From the NCBI GenBank assembly GCA_963082875.1, contig OY720103.1:2170001-2234000 (forward strand): a DNA stretch of 64,000 bases. The letters are read 5' to 3'. Positions 42,934 through 55,754 of the stretch are shown piece by piece. The stretch comes from Corella eumyota (lineage: Eukaryota > Chordata > Ascidiacea > Phlebobranchia > Corellidae). The position numbers and the translations under genes were made by a program. How positions within the stretch are numbered: the stretch's first letter is position 1; the number at the start of each line of letters is the position of its first letter. The notes beneath the pieces are model-generated. The model saw only the letters and a list, made by a program, of their open reading frames with translations. It was not told the origin of the DNA and ran no database searches.

Positions 42934-45900
42934 TCACAACTCGGTTTTTAGTTTAGTAGCTACAGGTGTTTCTCCAATTTGATTTCCATCCAACTCCGAG
43001 TGTTCAACTTTTTTCATGTATCCGTCCTGTACGTTTTCTCCCTTAGCTATTTTCATTAGAATAGCCGACGTATTGTCCTTGCTAGAAAGGGTTGTGACGT
43101 CATTGTCAACGTACGTGACGTCATCGGGTACTCGAAAGGATACTCGGGGGCATGGCTCCCCCACATTTTGGCACACCAACTTCTATAAATCCAAGGAAAA
43201 AAACTTTACAAAAACTAAATGCCTATTTTAAAGTAAATGTAAATAAATAAAAAATAACTAATATCTTTTAGCTAACAGCCTTAATTAAGCCTTTACATTT
43301 TCTGGCTTGTTGAAATCTTTTGTAAATAATCTTTAGTATAACTTAGAGTGTTCGCTATATTGCTAAAGTAAATAGAAAATTTTGCTTGTGCAAAACAACT
43401 GCTAAGGTCCTATTAACCTAGTATTGTAAAAGTTAAATACTTGTAGTGTAGCTGTCTTGATTATATTAAAAACTCTTTCACCACCGAATGTACTTGGCTT
43501 CCACCAATCTTTAGATCCAATTGGATTCCCCATTAAACCTGGTACAAATACAAATAGCAATTAAATCGAAACAAAATATATTTAAACTCTTGGGGGTAAT
43601 AACTAAAGTTGACGTTTTATTCATGTTTTTTTTCAATTTACCCTTTAATGAATATGGAGATCCAATTTCTGTTATCGTTTGGCCAAACAATTGGAAATCT
43701 CTTCGTTTTTCAATAAACATTCCGAAGTAAAACTCAACAGCGTCAACTTCTCCGTAAAGTTCTTTTAACTTTTCAGCTGTATCCAGATCACCTTAAAAAA
43801 TATCAAAATTTTGTTATTATTTTAAATTAAAAAAATGTAAAAAATCCTTTAAAAATTTTAAATCAATATTCAATATATACCTGTAAGATCAAGGAATGTT
43901 TTATAAGGTATAAGTCCAAATTTTTTTCGATAATTATTAAGGGATTGTAGTTTCAACTTTCTTCCATCTCGTATTGCTTTCCTGGCTACGTGAAGGGTCG
44001 CCTGTCCTTGGTTGTGTCCGTCACCAACCTTAACAATATCAATATAAGAAATGATTTATTTGAATAATAAAAAATATTAGCGGGCTAATAGATGCAACTT
44101 TTTTAATATAAGTTATAGTAAACGTACCCTTCCAGCAAATTGAGACGACAAATCTTTAAACGTTTGAGCCATGCCCGCTTTTACAACAGGTTTTGGGTTA
44201 AACAACAACTCCCTTATATTGTACGTTGATTGGTTGAGAACCACGTGGTCAGGAGACAGTGCGTGCCAATGATACAACATTTGAAACTCAACATGGATCT
44301 GGTTGTGGTGAGATAGACCTACATCGTGCAGCAGTTCTGGGTCATAGAGAAGCTTAAAATGATAACCGCTAAGATGCTGAACATAATCTTCTATCACGAT
44401 TTTTAAAGTTTCACCTAAAATAAACAAAATTATATAAAACTTTTATTAACTAGGTCAGTGAACCCAAAAGGTAGTAAAGAAACTAACGCCCACGCTAAGT
44501 ATTTACTTGGAAAGTTGACAGTACAATGACTGGTCATTCAACTATAACATTTTCTAAGATTTCTAAAAGGGCATAAACTTAATGGTTTAATGCCATAAGT
44601 AAGCTCTATACCTATTAAAACCAGTCTTGCCGTTTGATAAATTCTTTCATCGTCCCAATATGGATTTTCCTCCAACAGAATTTCACAAACTCGATTGTGC
44701 TCTCTAGTAATGTATAAAATATCATTTTATAATTTAACCAGAATTATTAAATATTTAAATTTTTTAATCACTTTCACATCCCAAATCATAATTACACAAT
44801 ACTAACAGTCCATTTATAATTTAATGCTATTTAACTTTAAGTTTATCTTTACCTTAACCAAATCGTTTGAAAAACAAAGAATGTTGGCATCATTAAAAAT
44901 CCGGGGTGGCCCATTGCAAATTGATATTTTTCAGTTAAACGTTCTGAACCGGTCATGAATACATTTGCATCTTTTATCGAGGGTGGAAATATTTCTTCGT
45001 TGATTATTTGATACTTTAACTTTCCTCCTAAAAAAAGTTAATAGTAGCAAATATTTGCGGAATTATATATATATATTGTAATTACATTAAGAATTCTTTT
45101 AAATGATGCGCTATTTTTTCTGGAACAAACAAATGTATTAATTTTTTTATAACCCAACTTTTATCAAAAAAGAAATTTTTCCTTATTTTAGTGGGTATGC
45201 ATTTTTGTACTTGTATAAATTTGTTGTTATTTTTTTAAATAATATACTTACCTTTGCCGATACGCAAGGCATTTTGTCGTTCAACGTTATCACCATATAC
45301 ATGTTCAAGACTTATCTGTGAATAAAAAATATATATAAATTAAGTTGAACTCCACCTAAATAAGTTATCCATCAAACATTGAAAATTTGCATTTATAAAT
45401 GGAATTTTAATTCTTAATATTAGAAGCCAAGTATTATACAAAATAATTTTTACTAACCGCATGACTTCCTTGTTGAAACGGAATTCCTTTGACTAGATCA
45501 GTTCGAAAAACCTGATGAGTAAAATGCTGGGCAAAGAATGGAAAAGTAACACTTGTTCTTTGAGGGCATGGGATAAACTTTTTTCTTGCAAGAAAGGTGT
45601 CTACGAGGTAGTCAGGATCGGGTAGTTTGGCAAAACCTAAAATTAAAAGTAACTTTTCTTTAACATTGTTATATGTGTATACTAATTAGTGGGCAATTAA
45701 AAGTACATATGTCTTTTAGCTTAAACTACACCACAACAATTTTAGTTTTTTTTTTTAATTTTAAATGTCAAGTTCTTTTTGCCTTTTACTCCCATCGGCG
45801 TTGGACAGTCATCAGGTATAGGGGGCAAACTTCTGACGTACATCGTATTGTTGATATACCCATTCCATGAAGGGTAACTTTCCATGCCTCGATAGGGAGA

Positions 45901-47074
45901 TGGCTCAGCCACAAATCCGATCCGAACTAAAAATATTTTGTTTAAATAAACATGTTTTGTCATGTCATCAAAACTGAAAAGGTTAAAAGCATTTACGATA
46001 ATGATATACAGACAAACTTGATCGCAAAACTAAAGATCATATATTTAAATGAAATGATCCGATAACTATTTGAATATTTCGAAAGTCGTGCTCCGCCCCT
46101 GAAACTTATATTTCGGGTCAGCAAACTTGCTTTAAGTTAAGTGCAAATGACTATTACCCTTTTAGTTTTAAGAAAACACAACTACTTACTTTTTAAGACG
46201 AGTTTCATTAATGTTTTTCGTAGCCATGAAATATTGTTGACAACCTTCCACAAGTACTCGTAATGTGTTAAGTAGTAATGAAGTGATTCCTTGGATGGTT
46301 TAAACCACAATTTGACACGTGTTCCTAGATAGGCTACAAACAGAATAATGTGTTTTTGAATTAGCAAAAATACTTGGCCAGTCATTGCAAAAATTAATAA
46401 AAAACATTTTACAACAAGTAAAAAATATATATTGATTTAAGTTTGCATTTTTGGCTTGTGAAAAATAGATATACCGTGGTGCCACATGTGGTTACTCACA
46501 TCACAAAAATTACTTTAAAATTTTGATTTTTTGAAGATAAAGACAGAAATAACATTATGTATTCTAAACTGGCTTATAGATATAAAAAACATATACAAGA
46601 TTTATGAAGGCTTACGGGTGTCGCAATTGATTCCATAATATCCTGTCTGTGTGCAATCACATTGATAGGTCAATCCCTTAGGTCGTGACATACAAATACC
46701 CGAGTTTTGACAAGGAAATGAACAACATGGATCTAAATAAAAAAACGAAAAATATGGTTATTTTTGACACCTGAAATAACTACGATATAGCGTAATGAGA
46801 CGACCAGTTCTCTTTACTTTATTGAATACGAGATACGGTCAATTGCCATATCATAAGTGACCAAAGACTTGATAATATTTTTTACGGTTCATTACACCCG
46901 TTTAAGAAACACCAAGCCATTATAAGTAATATTTGATGAATAAAGTAGCAAAATATCTATACAGGCAACAATATTACCTAAGGCTGAAATTTTCAAAAAC
47001 TTACCAAAAGAATGAGTAGCTTCAATTAAAATTGCTGAAATTGCAAAAGTTGCTAACATTCGCAACACTTTCAT
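42934..47074 (-). CDS. PTGS: Prostaglandin G/H synthase (cyclooxygenase), copy 3, 13 exons
   Basis: Exons: 47005-47074, 46616-46732, 46190-46333, 45783-45926, 45458-45636, 45252-45315, 44853-45027, 44612-44703, 44128-44414, 43881-44028, 43642-43791, 43441-43538, 42934-43182; 1917 bases, 638 residues. It has a signal peptide ([19 protein letters not shown]), an EGF-like domain ([14 protein letters not shown]), substrate Arg (IRIGFVAEP), [10 protein letters not shown], the radical Tyr and heme His ([11 protein letters not shown]), and SPYSLKGLMGNP. The C-terminus ends LKTEL, close to the PTEL and STEL of vertebrate COX-1 and COX-2. It is more diverged from copies 1 and 2 than they are from each other, so it is the older duplicate. 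The tail is short and lacks the acidic expansion of copy 1. The fourth intron starts with GC; the exon stays 144 bases as in the other copies. All key residues are intact, so it is probably active. Confidence 0.94.
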
Positions 47075-48659
47075 TTTTTATTATTTTAAACAAGTTGTGC
47101 TGTAAACTTTATGTCAAAATATATCTTAAACACTCCTAAAATTTAGAAAATGTAAGTTAGTTATTCATTTTCTATCTGACTTATATTGCCTTTAAACCTA
47201 ATCAAAACATACATGGTATGCTTATTGTAATATGACGCGTCTCACGCTAGTTAAGACAATATATTGTTTGGTATAATAATATTTTATACTACAACAAACC
47301 GAAACTCTGACTAATTTATAAATTACAGGGCTTTTATATGCCAGTTACCAACCACAACGCTACACGCCTTTCTTCGTAGTTTAAATTTAGACTTAACTAA
47401 GAGAAACAATCTTATAGAGTTGCTAAACCTATTTTAGGAGTTTTTTAGTATAGGTGTTTAAAAAATTCTAAACTGAGACTGAATTAAAATTCCTATGTAA
47501 AAATTTGAGATTGTTTATATGACGATGCATTTCATGTTACGTCTGAGCATTACATTCTTTACTGCGTCATTAACGTACATTAGGCACGATTCTTTGTTCA
47601 TTACATTCACGCAGTCCCACATCTAAGGATAAGTACGTTGAAACACAAGTTCAATCAGCTGTCGTTTGTCTGTTGAGGTTTTCGATTCCACGGAACAATC
47701 GCAATCGTGGGATTATTTTACAAGTCTATTTTTCTAACGAAAGGAGCTCGTATTACCTGTTGTTAACTAATCGGTCCTGAATTTTTGTACGACGATTTAT
47801 AAAAGAAATTGACAGCCAACCAAATAAGGGTTTTAATTTCAAATTCAATTAAAGACTGATCTAACTTCATTAATCTAATCTAACTTCATCGCCTTAAAGT
47901 CTTTTTTTTATGAACTAACTACCTACGATATTGTACTTTGTATAAGGTCGTTACGGTAGCAGATTTTGGTTCTAAATTGTATGAAAACACTGACTTATCA
48001 CGTAAAAAATCGTTTATGGCCAGTTATAAGCCATATTAGGCACGTATTCTGTATTTTTATATCTAAAGAGATTGCGATAAGCCTGGACAAGAATTTCTTT
48101 ATAATTGAAGTCCGTTTTTTTATTATCTATACCTTGCAAAGCCAACTAAACCTAAGTTAACGTGATGTATGGTAATTAGGTTGTACAGATGAATAGTTGT
48201 GGGGTTGTAAATTAAGTATGGGGATCACAGGTTTTTTGAACCATAAACCTATTATTGCCAGAATAAATCGACTTATCCTATGTTTGTAAAAAATAACATA
48301 AATATTTAAAATAAAATTCAGTCTTGGGAAAATCAAAATTTTATATTCATATTTTTTAGGTCTGAAAATATTTAATGTTTTTTTTTTAAATATTTATTAA
48401 GCATAATTTTGCATACGTAACTGGTTCAAGAATTTTCAGGATATTATTTTAAATACATGCAAAATTTTAGGTTACAAATATAAGTTACATACATATATGA
48501 AGCGTTGTGAAATTTAAATACGTCCACAAACTTACAAAATTACTTGTTAGGCTACAGTCGGTTTATTAAATTGGAGAAATATTAAAGTGTTATACACCAA
48601 AGTTAGTACGACAGTGAATACAATTTGGCGTAACAACATTAAATCATGTTTTAATTCGA
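47075..48659. other. Intergenic between COX copy 3 and the first USP gene
   Basis: 1.6 kb with the COX copy 3 promoter at the left. I found no coding exon, SINE or RNA gene. Confidence 0.45.
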
Positions 48660-49721
48660 TTAAACATGGCAAATCAAGACAGGTATTTTAGAATGATGTA
48701 GAACATATTCGCTAACTGAGCCAAAGATTTTTCGTTTGATGAGACCCAAGCCTCTGGATCCAATCACGATCATGTCAATGTTGAGTTCTTCAGATTTCTT
48801 GCAGATCGCATGTCCTATCTTTCCCTCTACAGTCTCCACTATCACTTGAGCATTAAGCTAAAGTAAAAAACAAAGAAAAAGTTAGATTTAATATCTGGAT
48901 AATCATTTAATAAATGAATCTATATTTGAAAAAAATGTAGTTTTTACTTAACAAAATAATTGCGAATAAAACATTGAAATACTTTATAATACATACGCAA
49001 TTCTAGTAATTTTCTAGTTTGAATTTAAAGCTTACGTTTGATGTTTTGATTTTCTCTGAAAATTTGTGTTGAATTCGTTTCTTTTGGTTGTTGTGTTCGG
49101 TCATAATTCGTGAAATTTCCTCGGCCGGAAATGCTGCACCTGTAGCTAAGAAAATTGGTATATACAAATAAGTAAAAATAAAATAAATTCACGAGTAATT
49201 TGTCATTCGAAATGTGGAAGTACTTAAAACAAATCAGGGTGCAATTTTCGTTGTAATTTAGTGTGTTAAGCATCATTTACTTGAAGCTCCATTGTTTGCA
49301 AAGTAATTCGATTGTCTTTAATAATTAACTTTTGCATCAATTATACGACAATGTAAACAACAAAGGCCCATTAATTTAAATTAAGTTACTTTGTTACATT
49401 ACTTAACCTTGTTTTAAAAAGGCATTTGATATATAATGTATTACAAAATTAACAAATTATTTTGCAAGATTGGTAAAACCAGACGCACCGGTAAACATAA
49501 CGGTCGGCAACGTTGGTTCTTCCGCTTGATTGCACACGATGACCTCATTTTTAGGGTGATGAACGTTATCGAAATACCCTGAACACAAAATCCCAAATAT
49601 TATATTTGTAAATACATTAAAGTTGGTCTTATAACCTCTGTATAATTGGCTTATATAAACACTTACATTTAAAAGTCTTTTCTGCTATTTCACTAGCATC
49701 AACAGCAATAAGCACCTTCAT
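48660..49721 (-). CDS. Universal stress protein (UspA family), paralogue 1
   Basis: Four exons: 49667-49721, 49489-49578, 49036-49139, 48660-48857; 447 bases, 148 residues, the usual length of a single UspA domain. It begins [17 protein letters not shown], the first beta strand with the Asp that contacts ATP. The C-terminal ATP-loop reads [15 protein letters not shown], fitting the G-x2-G-x9-G(S/T) pattern, and ends [10 protein letters not shown], the final strand. Usp proteins are small cytosolic alpha/beta folds that bind ATP and form dimers. They are widespread in bacteria and plants and are patchy in animals (cnidarians, flatworms, urochordates). The role in tunicates is unknown. A TATA-like element and CCAAT box precede it. 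Confidence 0.9.
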
Positions 49722-49807
49722 TTTACAAATTTACTTTAAAGTATTTAACACTGTAACGCACTGTAGGGTATACTAGGTTTAAAATATAAATATACAGCTT
49801 AAATACG

Positions 49808-49840
49808 TCAACTATATATACACTAATTGGTCAAAACAAC
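49808..49840 (-). promoter_or_regulatory. TATA-like and CCAAT elements before USP paralogue 1
   Basis: On the minus strand GTATATATAGTTGACGTA (about 49806-49823) contains a TATA-like core and TGACGT. A CCAAT pentamer lies just upstream (about 49828-49834). The distance to the start codon at 49721 is about 90-110 bases. Confidence 0.4.
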
Positions 49841-50727
49841 TGCTATTGTAAACGTGCGTAAATCGCGGTTTACCAAAATTGCTTTCAATAACAAGAAGCT
49901 GTTTTGTCGTACTTCAGACGAGCTCTAAAATTTAAACGTTGCCAAGTACTTAATTTTAATAATTTAAATATTCTTACATAAGAAAATAAAGGAAAAAAAT
50001 TTAACACTTAGTTTATACGTGAAAATATGAGTAAAACCAACATCAGACTTCAAAATTAATTGTCTTTTTTATGCTTAATTACGTTACGAGATGCACTGTA
50101 GTATTTTTTGTTGATAACATAAAGTATATGGAGGGGAATCCCCTATAATGTTATTGTGACTACGTGACATTTTACATGGGTAAAGTCCGATACCTCTTTA
50201 CTAAAAATATTGTCTTAAAACTATTGTTTTTAGTATAATAGAATATTAATAACTTAAATAAATATTTTTTACAATAAAAATTAGATTTTCTTAAGTAGTG
50301 GCAATAAAATATAAGTAAAAACTAAATAAAAAAAATTTATGCAAAAATCTATATAATAAATTCATATTCCATCACGAATTACTTTCATATTTTATCATTA
50401 TTATTATTTTTTCTTAACCCGTTATTAATAATACGTTTTTGCCTACTTTAACTAATTCATAAAGTAAAAGAGATCTTATAAAAATTGCAAAGCTGTCTTA
50501 ATCAGCTAAAGTAAAATTTTTTAATATTAAACAAATGTATATTTCCCCCGAAACAATCTTGTGTGTCTCCTTACTTTCACCTTGAAGCCCTTTTTTATAT
50601 AGAACAAATAAATGAAAAAGGGAGCATCAAGGCTTTTGTATGGTTATGCCAGTATCGATTTTCCCTTATCAATTATTTATAGTTTAATGGGGGTAAAATT
50701 GTATAAAAAAAGCGTTAAACGCAGGGT

Positions 50728-51057
50728 TTAGTTTATATTGATTAATTCTATTTTAATTTGTTTATTTTTAACTTTAATATTTTTGACTGTACTGAACGTT
50801 AGTCTGTTATATTCTTGATCTATAAAGTCCTGATATACTATTTCATCAACAACTTGTCTTATTTTGTCACAACTCTTGTGCAGAGGCGTGGTAAAGTCAT
50901 TCAATAACGTGAATACTCGGCAAATATCGTGAATAGACTCATTGTTCGTCATAATTTGGGTCAAAATATCATGTTTTTTTAGAATGCGGTTAGCTGCATT
51001 TTGCACGTACACATTTTTATCAAATGTTATAAAAGATTTGCAATAAATTGACAGCAT
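50728..51057 (-). CDS. Possible small protein of unknown family
   Basis: An ATG-started ORF of 109 residues in the spacer between the two USP genes. It is K, N and I rich and looks helical, with three Cys and a basic C-terminus (KNIKVKNKQIKIELININ). No signal peptide, motif or paralogue is visible, and I see no flanking splice signals that would extend it. The length is greater than most chance ORFs in this AT-rich DNA, but it could still be noise or an old repeat fragment. Confidence 0.25.
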   Translation of the reverse strand: MLSIYCKSFITFDKNVYVQNAANRILKKHDILTQIMTNNESIHDICRVFTLLNDFTTPLHKSCDKIRQVVDEIVYQDFIDQEYNRLTFSTVKNIKVKNKQIKIELININ

Positions 51058-51556
51058 GTCAGTCTAATTCTGTCAGATTGTGATTAATTTATCCTGTTTC
51101 AAGTCAGAAAGTTGTCAAATTTTTGTATATTACGTTTTAAACATATCCGTTTGTTAAACGTTTGTTTATGACAATGGAAAATTTATTTCGCATTCGTCGA
51201 TTGTCTTATGAGAATATGCATTGTTGTTTGATGTAATTGTTAACCATTGTTTACTTGACAGCTTGATTGAATTTCTGAGCAGTTTAAAAGTAAATATTTA
51301 ACTTTTGCTTTCCTAAGAGTCAAGACTTTGCTTATTGCTAGTAAAATTTAGTGCCAAAATATTCATTCTATAGCATCTATTAACATTTGATCTTAAGTTT
51401 TTAAACTGACAGTTAGTTTAACAGGTAAAGACCGTCAAAAACCTTACCTTGTTTGTATATTTATCATTTATATGTTGCAAATTTTAGACAATTCACTTAA
51501 ACATCTTTTTTTGTAGTTTTTATTAAGTTAAATAGCAAACAAACTCAAACTTAAAA

Positions 51557-52614
51557 ATGAAAGTTTTAATTGCTGTAGATGGGAGTGATATTGCCATGAA
51601 GGCGTTTGAATGTAAGTGTCTTCTTTATTACTTATATTTGTCTTCTTTATTGCTTATTTTTTACATTTCTTTAAAACTTTACACTTTTATCACAGATTAT
51701 GTAGAACATATCCACAAGCCAGACAATGAGGTTTTTGTTGTTCATGAAGCTGACAGACCAAAGTTGCCAGTGGTGGGAGGAACTCATTTTCCTTCTGATC
51801 AAATTTCTAAAATCATGATCGAGCACAATCTAAAGTGCCAGGAAATTGAGAATAATTACACTATGAAAGCTGTTCACCTCAAGGTAAAATTGTATGCTTT
51901 TTTGAATTACTTGGATTTTTTTTGTATATATCTTTATCCTCGATGTGGGAAGGTCGAATGCGCGACTTAAACATAGAGTAACATCAGTTACTCCGACATA
52001 GTCTCGAGTTGCCTGTGGCAGTTTGGGATATTATAAATTATAATTGCCTGATAATTACGCTGCTTATTAAATATTGGCTCAGCAGGAGTTCATACTGTTT
52101 ATAGCGCCTTAATCAAGGGCGCTACAGCATAAAATCAGTGGGGATTGAACCCACTACTTCATGTGTGGTGTAGCAAGTGTTCTTATCACTACACCACGCT
52201 GCATGCATTATAATAGCTAGGTTTTTAGATTAACAACTATTTTCAGGATGAATTTATTCCGCGCACTAAAAATCTCTAGAAAATATTGGTTCAAATTACC
52301 AGGAATGCGGAAAAATATTAGCATATACTACTTCACAGATTTTAAATGTAAAATTTGTTTTAATATTTCAATTCAAAATGTTTGCACCAATAACATTTTT
52401 AATGACTTCACAGATTCATGTCAAAGTTGTTATTGAAACTCCAGAACATCACAAACCTCAAGAAGCCATCATTGAAACTGCAGAGAAAAACAAGATTGAT
52501 CTGATTGTGATTGGAACAAGAGGTTTAGGTGCCATCAAGAGAAAAATCCTGGGATCAGTTAGTGATTATGTATTACACCATGCAAAAATGCCTGTATTGA
52601 TATGTCATACTTAA
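51557..52614 (+). CDS. Universal stress protein (UspA family), paralogue 2
   Basis: Three exons: 51557-51611, 51696-51883, 52414-52614; 444 bases, 147 residues. It begins [18 protein letters not shown] and has the nucleotide loop GTRGLGAIKRKILGS, the Usp pattern, ending AKMPVLICHT. Exon 1 has the same length (55 bases) and phase as paralogue 1. One intron of paralogue 1 is missing, so the middle exon here is fused. The two genes are divergent, with 1.8 kb between start codons, and clearly arose by inverted duplication. Its second intron holds a SINE. A cytosolic ATP-binding stress or signalling role is inferred from the family only. Confidence 0.92.
51917..52204 (-). repeat. tRNA-derived SINE in the second intron of USP paralogue 2
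   Basis: Same family as the LIG1 copies but antisense to the host gene. The 3' end (TATATATCTTTATCCTCGATG) is at the left and the A-box end (ACTACACCACGCTGC) at the right. It is nearly full length. Confidence 0.88.
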
Positions 52615-55600
52615 ACGGATATATAGCAACGGCTGTAGGTTTTTAATGCTGTATAGAATGTGTGTTTAATTTTTTAGTAATCCAATTGCACTGCTTTTAG
52701 ATTTGTATAATCTTAGTTTTTTTAATTTGTGTGGCTTTTGTAGGTTTTTTAAATGTTCCAATACATGTTTTAATGCAATTAAAATTCCAATAGCCAAGCT
52801 AATATTAGTACGATACGCTCTTATATTCCTTATGTTAATCAACTATGGCACTCGAGATATAAGTCAAGAATTTAATTCTTCAACTACGAATCTGTGTTCT
52901 TGTTTGTTAAGTTTAAACTGTAGGGTATCTTGTGTGTCGAATTTGCCTAATGCATTTTTATCGTAAATATATGTTTTACTAACACCGTGAATTTAAAAAA
53001 AAAAAAATTGGCGATTTTTATACAAAACAAATCTTTTCGATCTAATCATATTTTACAACATCTTTCTATTCTTTGGTAGCGGTATTTTTATTTGTGAAAT
53101 AGAATGCTTAATTACTAATAAAAGTTTATAATTGCTATGACTCAAAATTATCCGAAAGAAAGCAAAGACTGCATTGATTGGATCGATGTATACATTTGAT
53201 AGATTGATAAAAATGCCCTAACATTTATTTATGTTTATATATTTGGTAAAGAATTTGAATAGTCCAGTAATTGTTCTCCATAAATCTACTTTGCACATCG
53301 TTACCTGCTATATTAAAACAAAGTATATTATCCGGTACAGGTTGACACAATGAGTCACGTGATTCATTAAGTCACGTGACTATTTCCCACCAGTCACACA
53401 TTGTTCACGTACTAACATGTTAACTTTTTGTTTCTCCCGACCAGAACGGAAGCGATACATTCTCAATTAAGACTTTATATTGGTTCCTGCTAATGGCAAG
53501 TTATAACGGCCCAGAAAACAACATATCAAACCAGGAAACCTATATGCAACGTACGTAATACAGTCTCATTAAACTGCTCAATTTAATTTACGATGACGAT
53601 CTGAAACTTATTAAAAGGTAGCGTCCAAAAACAAGAACTGGCGTCTTCATGGTTGTAGGTTACAATTTTGCCTCTTAAGAAGTTAAATGGAGCTCTACCA
53701 TATATCGGATCGGTTTTTATATATTATTCTAGATTTATTTTTTTGCTTTAGATTTATTAAATTTAGGAAGGTTTGTGTCTTAATGTTAATATTCTATGAA
53801 ACTTGTGGTTGTTAATGTGGTATGAATTAACATAGATACTTGCATTTCCTTGATGGAAAAATCACATTTTATTAATACCCTAACCCACCTTCCCCCTGTT
53901 TTAAAAGTGTCCACGGCCTAGTCACCAAAAACAACTTTTTCCCGAGCTTACTCGGCGGGTTATTGGGCTTAGTTGGACCAGTACGTACCGGTACAGACCG
54001 GAAGTAATCTGGGGCGCCTGCTAACATCTCCACTAAACTCATGACGCGCTATTGTGCACGAGTATTCCCTCTATAATTAGTTTCTCTCTCTATTTTTCCA
54101 GAGGACTTTTCCGCGAACGGATATCTGCGACCTCTACTACGTCATCAAATTTTTTCGGTTAAAAATTTGAGGTTACAAAGCGACGGTTTTTGACTCATTT
54201 ACATTTAGTTGGTAAAATATTGGGCTCGAATACTTTTATGTTAATTGCATTGGTATTTTAAAATTGAATGGGCTTAGATATATGCATGCATACGTTAATC
54301 ATGTTAAAATTTAAAGAGCTGCATATAAGAAATCTGTTTAGATTTTGAAACTTTATAGTTAGACCTTTGTAAACGTAACATAGGACTCTTTTTTGTTTCA
54401 AGTTATTTAGATTATTGTTAAACAATGTTGGTTAGCCGCGGTTTAAATAGCGGAATAATACGGCTAACAATGAATTAAGAATGCTGGTAAATCGCGGCGC
54501 TTAACTTTGCGACAATCAAAGAACAAAGGAATAAAAATAGGCTGATTATCATGGCCCGCGACTATCGGGGTGCATTTCTATTTAACCCAATTAAGATAGG
54601 CCGTGAAGCGAGAATGTATACGGTATAGTTCTGGTTATTTGAAAACAGGATTTTTTGAGTTCTGACAATTAGTTAACAGTTAAAATTACATAAGACTTAG
54701 TGTTAAAAATGTGTAGAAATTGACTAAAGCACTTACAGTCATAAAAAATCATTTCGTTTCATCTTCCGAGAACATTTTCAATCGAGTAATTAAAACTGAA
54801 AATTGCAACAATTCTTTTGATTTTAAGTATTCTTATACGTCCGTACGAGAGGTTAGTTCCCACTTAGACCTACACAGGCAATATATATACACAGAATATT
54901 TTTTGTTAGAAGGTTGGATGAAGGGTGCTTCAAAGGTTTATCGTCCTGTAATAGAGAATAGACGGAATAAATTTCGAACACATTTAGCCCAATTCGTATA
55001 AGGGTAATAAAACGCTCAACCATACAGTTGTTTAAAAAAAGTAATCAAAAGTTATATTAAGATCAAAAAATTCATTTTAGTATTACGTTGAAATATATAA
55101 CTCTAAAGTCTTAATATTGTTTAAAATCTATCTTGCTATGCAGCTGTATTTTGCCTTTTATAAAAGAAGAAAAAATCTTGAGTTAGTTTAAATAGTTATA
55201 CCAAATTTAGGCGCTTAGGCGGGAGGCGTTGAAATAAATAATCAGCATAAAACGCCGCATTTTGAAACCTTATACCTATAGTCTAAAGCTCTATGCTACA
55301 GAGAACTATTAGTATTGCTGGGCTCTATAATATAAGCTTCTTAAAAGTACTATTGTTTAAAAGAATAGGTTACACCATCTTAAGTTATTGTGTATTTTAA
55401 GCGAGATAGTACAGTATGGAATAACATAGAGGTTTAATTACCTAGGCTTTATACGTATATATTATTCAATATTATGTATTGAATATAGCGTTTTAACTTG
55501 TGTATAATACGTCTAGTCGTATCAGGTTTAGTTGGCGTATAACTCGAGGAACAATATCGCAGTATTAAAAAATCGTGTCTACAGAAAGACAAAAGGAAAT

Positions 55601-55754
55601 TTAACATCGAATAGATATGGCGTCTAAAGTATATTTCTTGGGTTTTATATTGCGTTAAAAGTTATAACCATAGAACTTTGGTATAAGTTTTAAGTTGTAA
55701 CGTATATGAAAAAACTAACTGTTTTTTACAATTTACAGCTTGTATAATTTAAAA
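52615..55754. other. Long upstream region of the DUF3504 gene
   Basis: 3.1 kb. It holds the USP 3' UTR, two CACGTG E-boxes (53356-53361 and 53373-53378) and a short ATG-started exon-like stretch (53493-53550) ending in a GT donor. That exon may be a 5' exon of the DUF3504 gene, whose coding ATG follows a 3' splice site at 55738. A spliced join would not be coding, because the acceptor exon has an in-frame stop before the ATG. An ETS-like ACCGGAAGTA lies at about 53997. Other ORFs here lack an ATG. Confidence 0.4.
53351..53380 (+). promoter_or_regulatory. Paired CACGTG E-box (CLEAR/USF-type) element
   Basis: GAGTCACGTGATTC and the perfect palindrome GTCACGTGAC are 17 bases apart. GTCACGTGAC is the preferred site of TFEB/MITF and USF-type bHLH factors. 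It lies about 120 bases before the exon-like stretch at 53493, so it may be a promoter element. Function is inference. Confidence 0.45.

Noticed and set aside
52703-52966. ORF in the USP paralogue 2 3' region
   Set aside because: No ATG near the start and no family resemblance; likely 3' UTR.
54720-55001. ORF of 93 codons upstream of the DUF3504 gene
   Set aside because: Starts with TTG, has no ATG near the start, no homology, and does not fit the splice phase of the upstream exon-like stretch.
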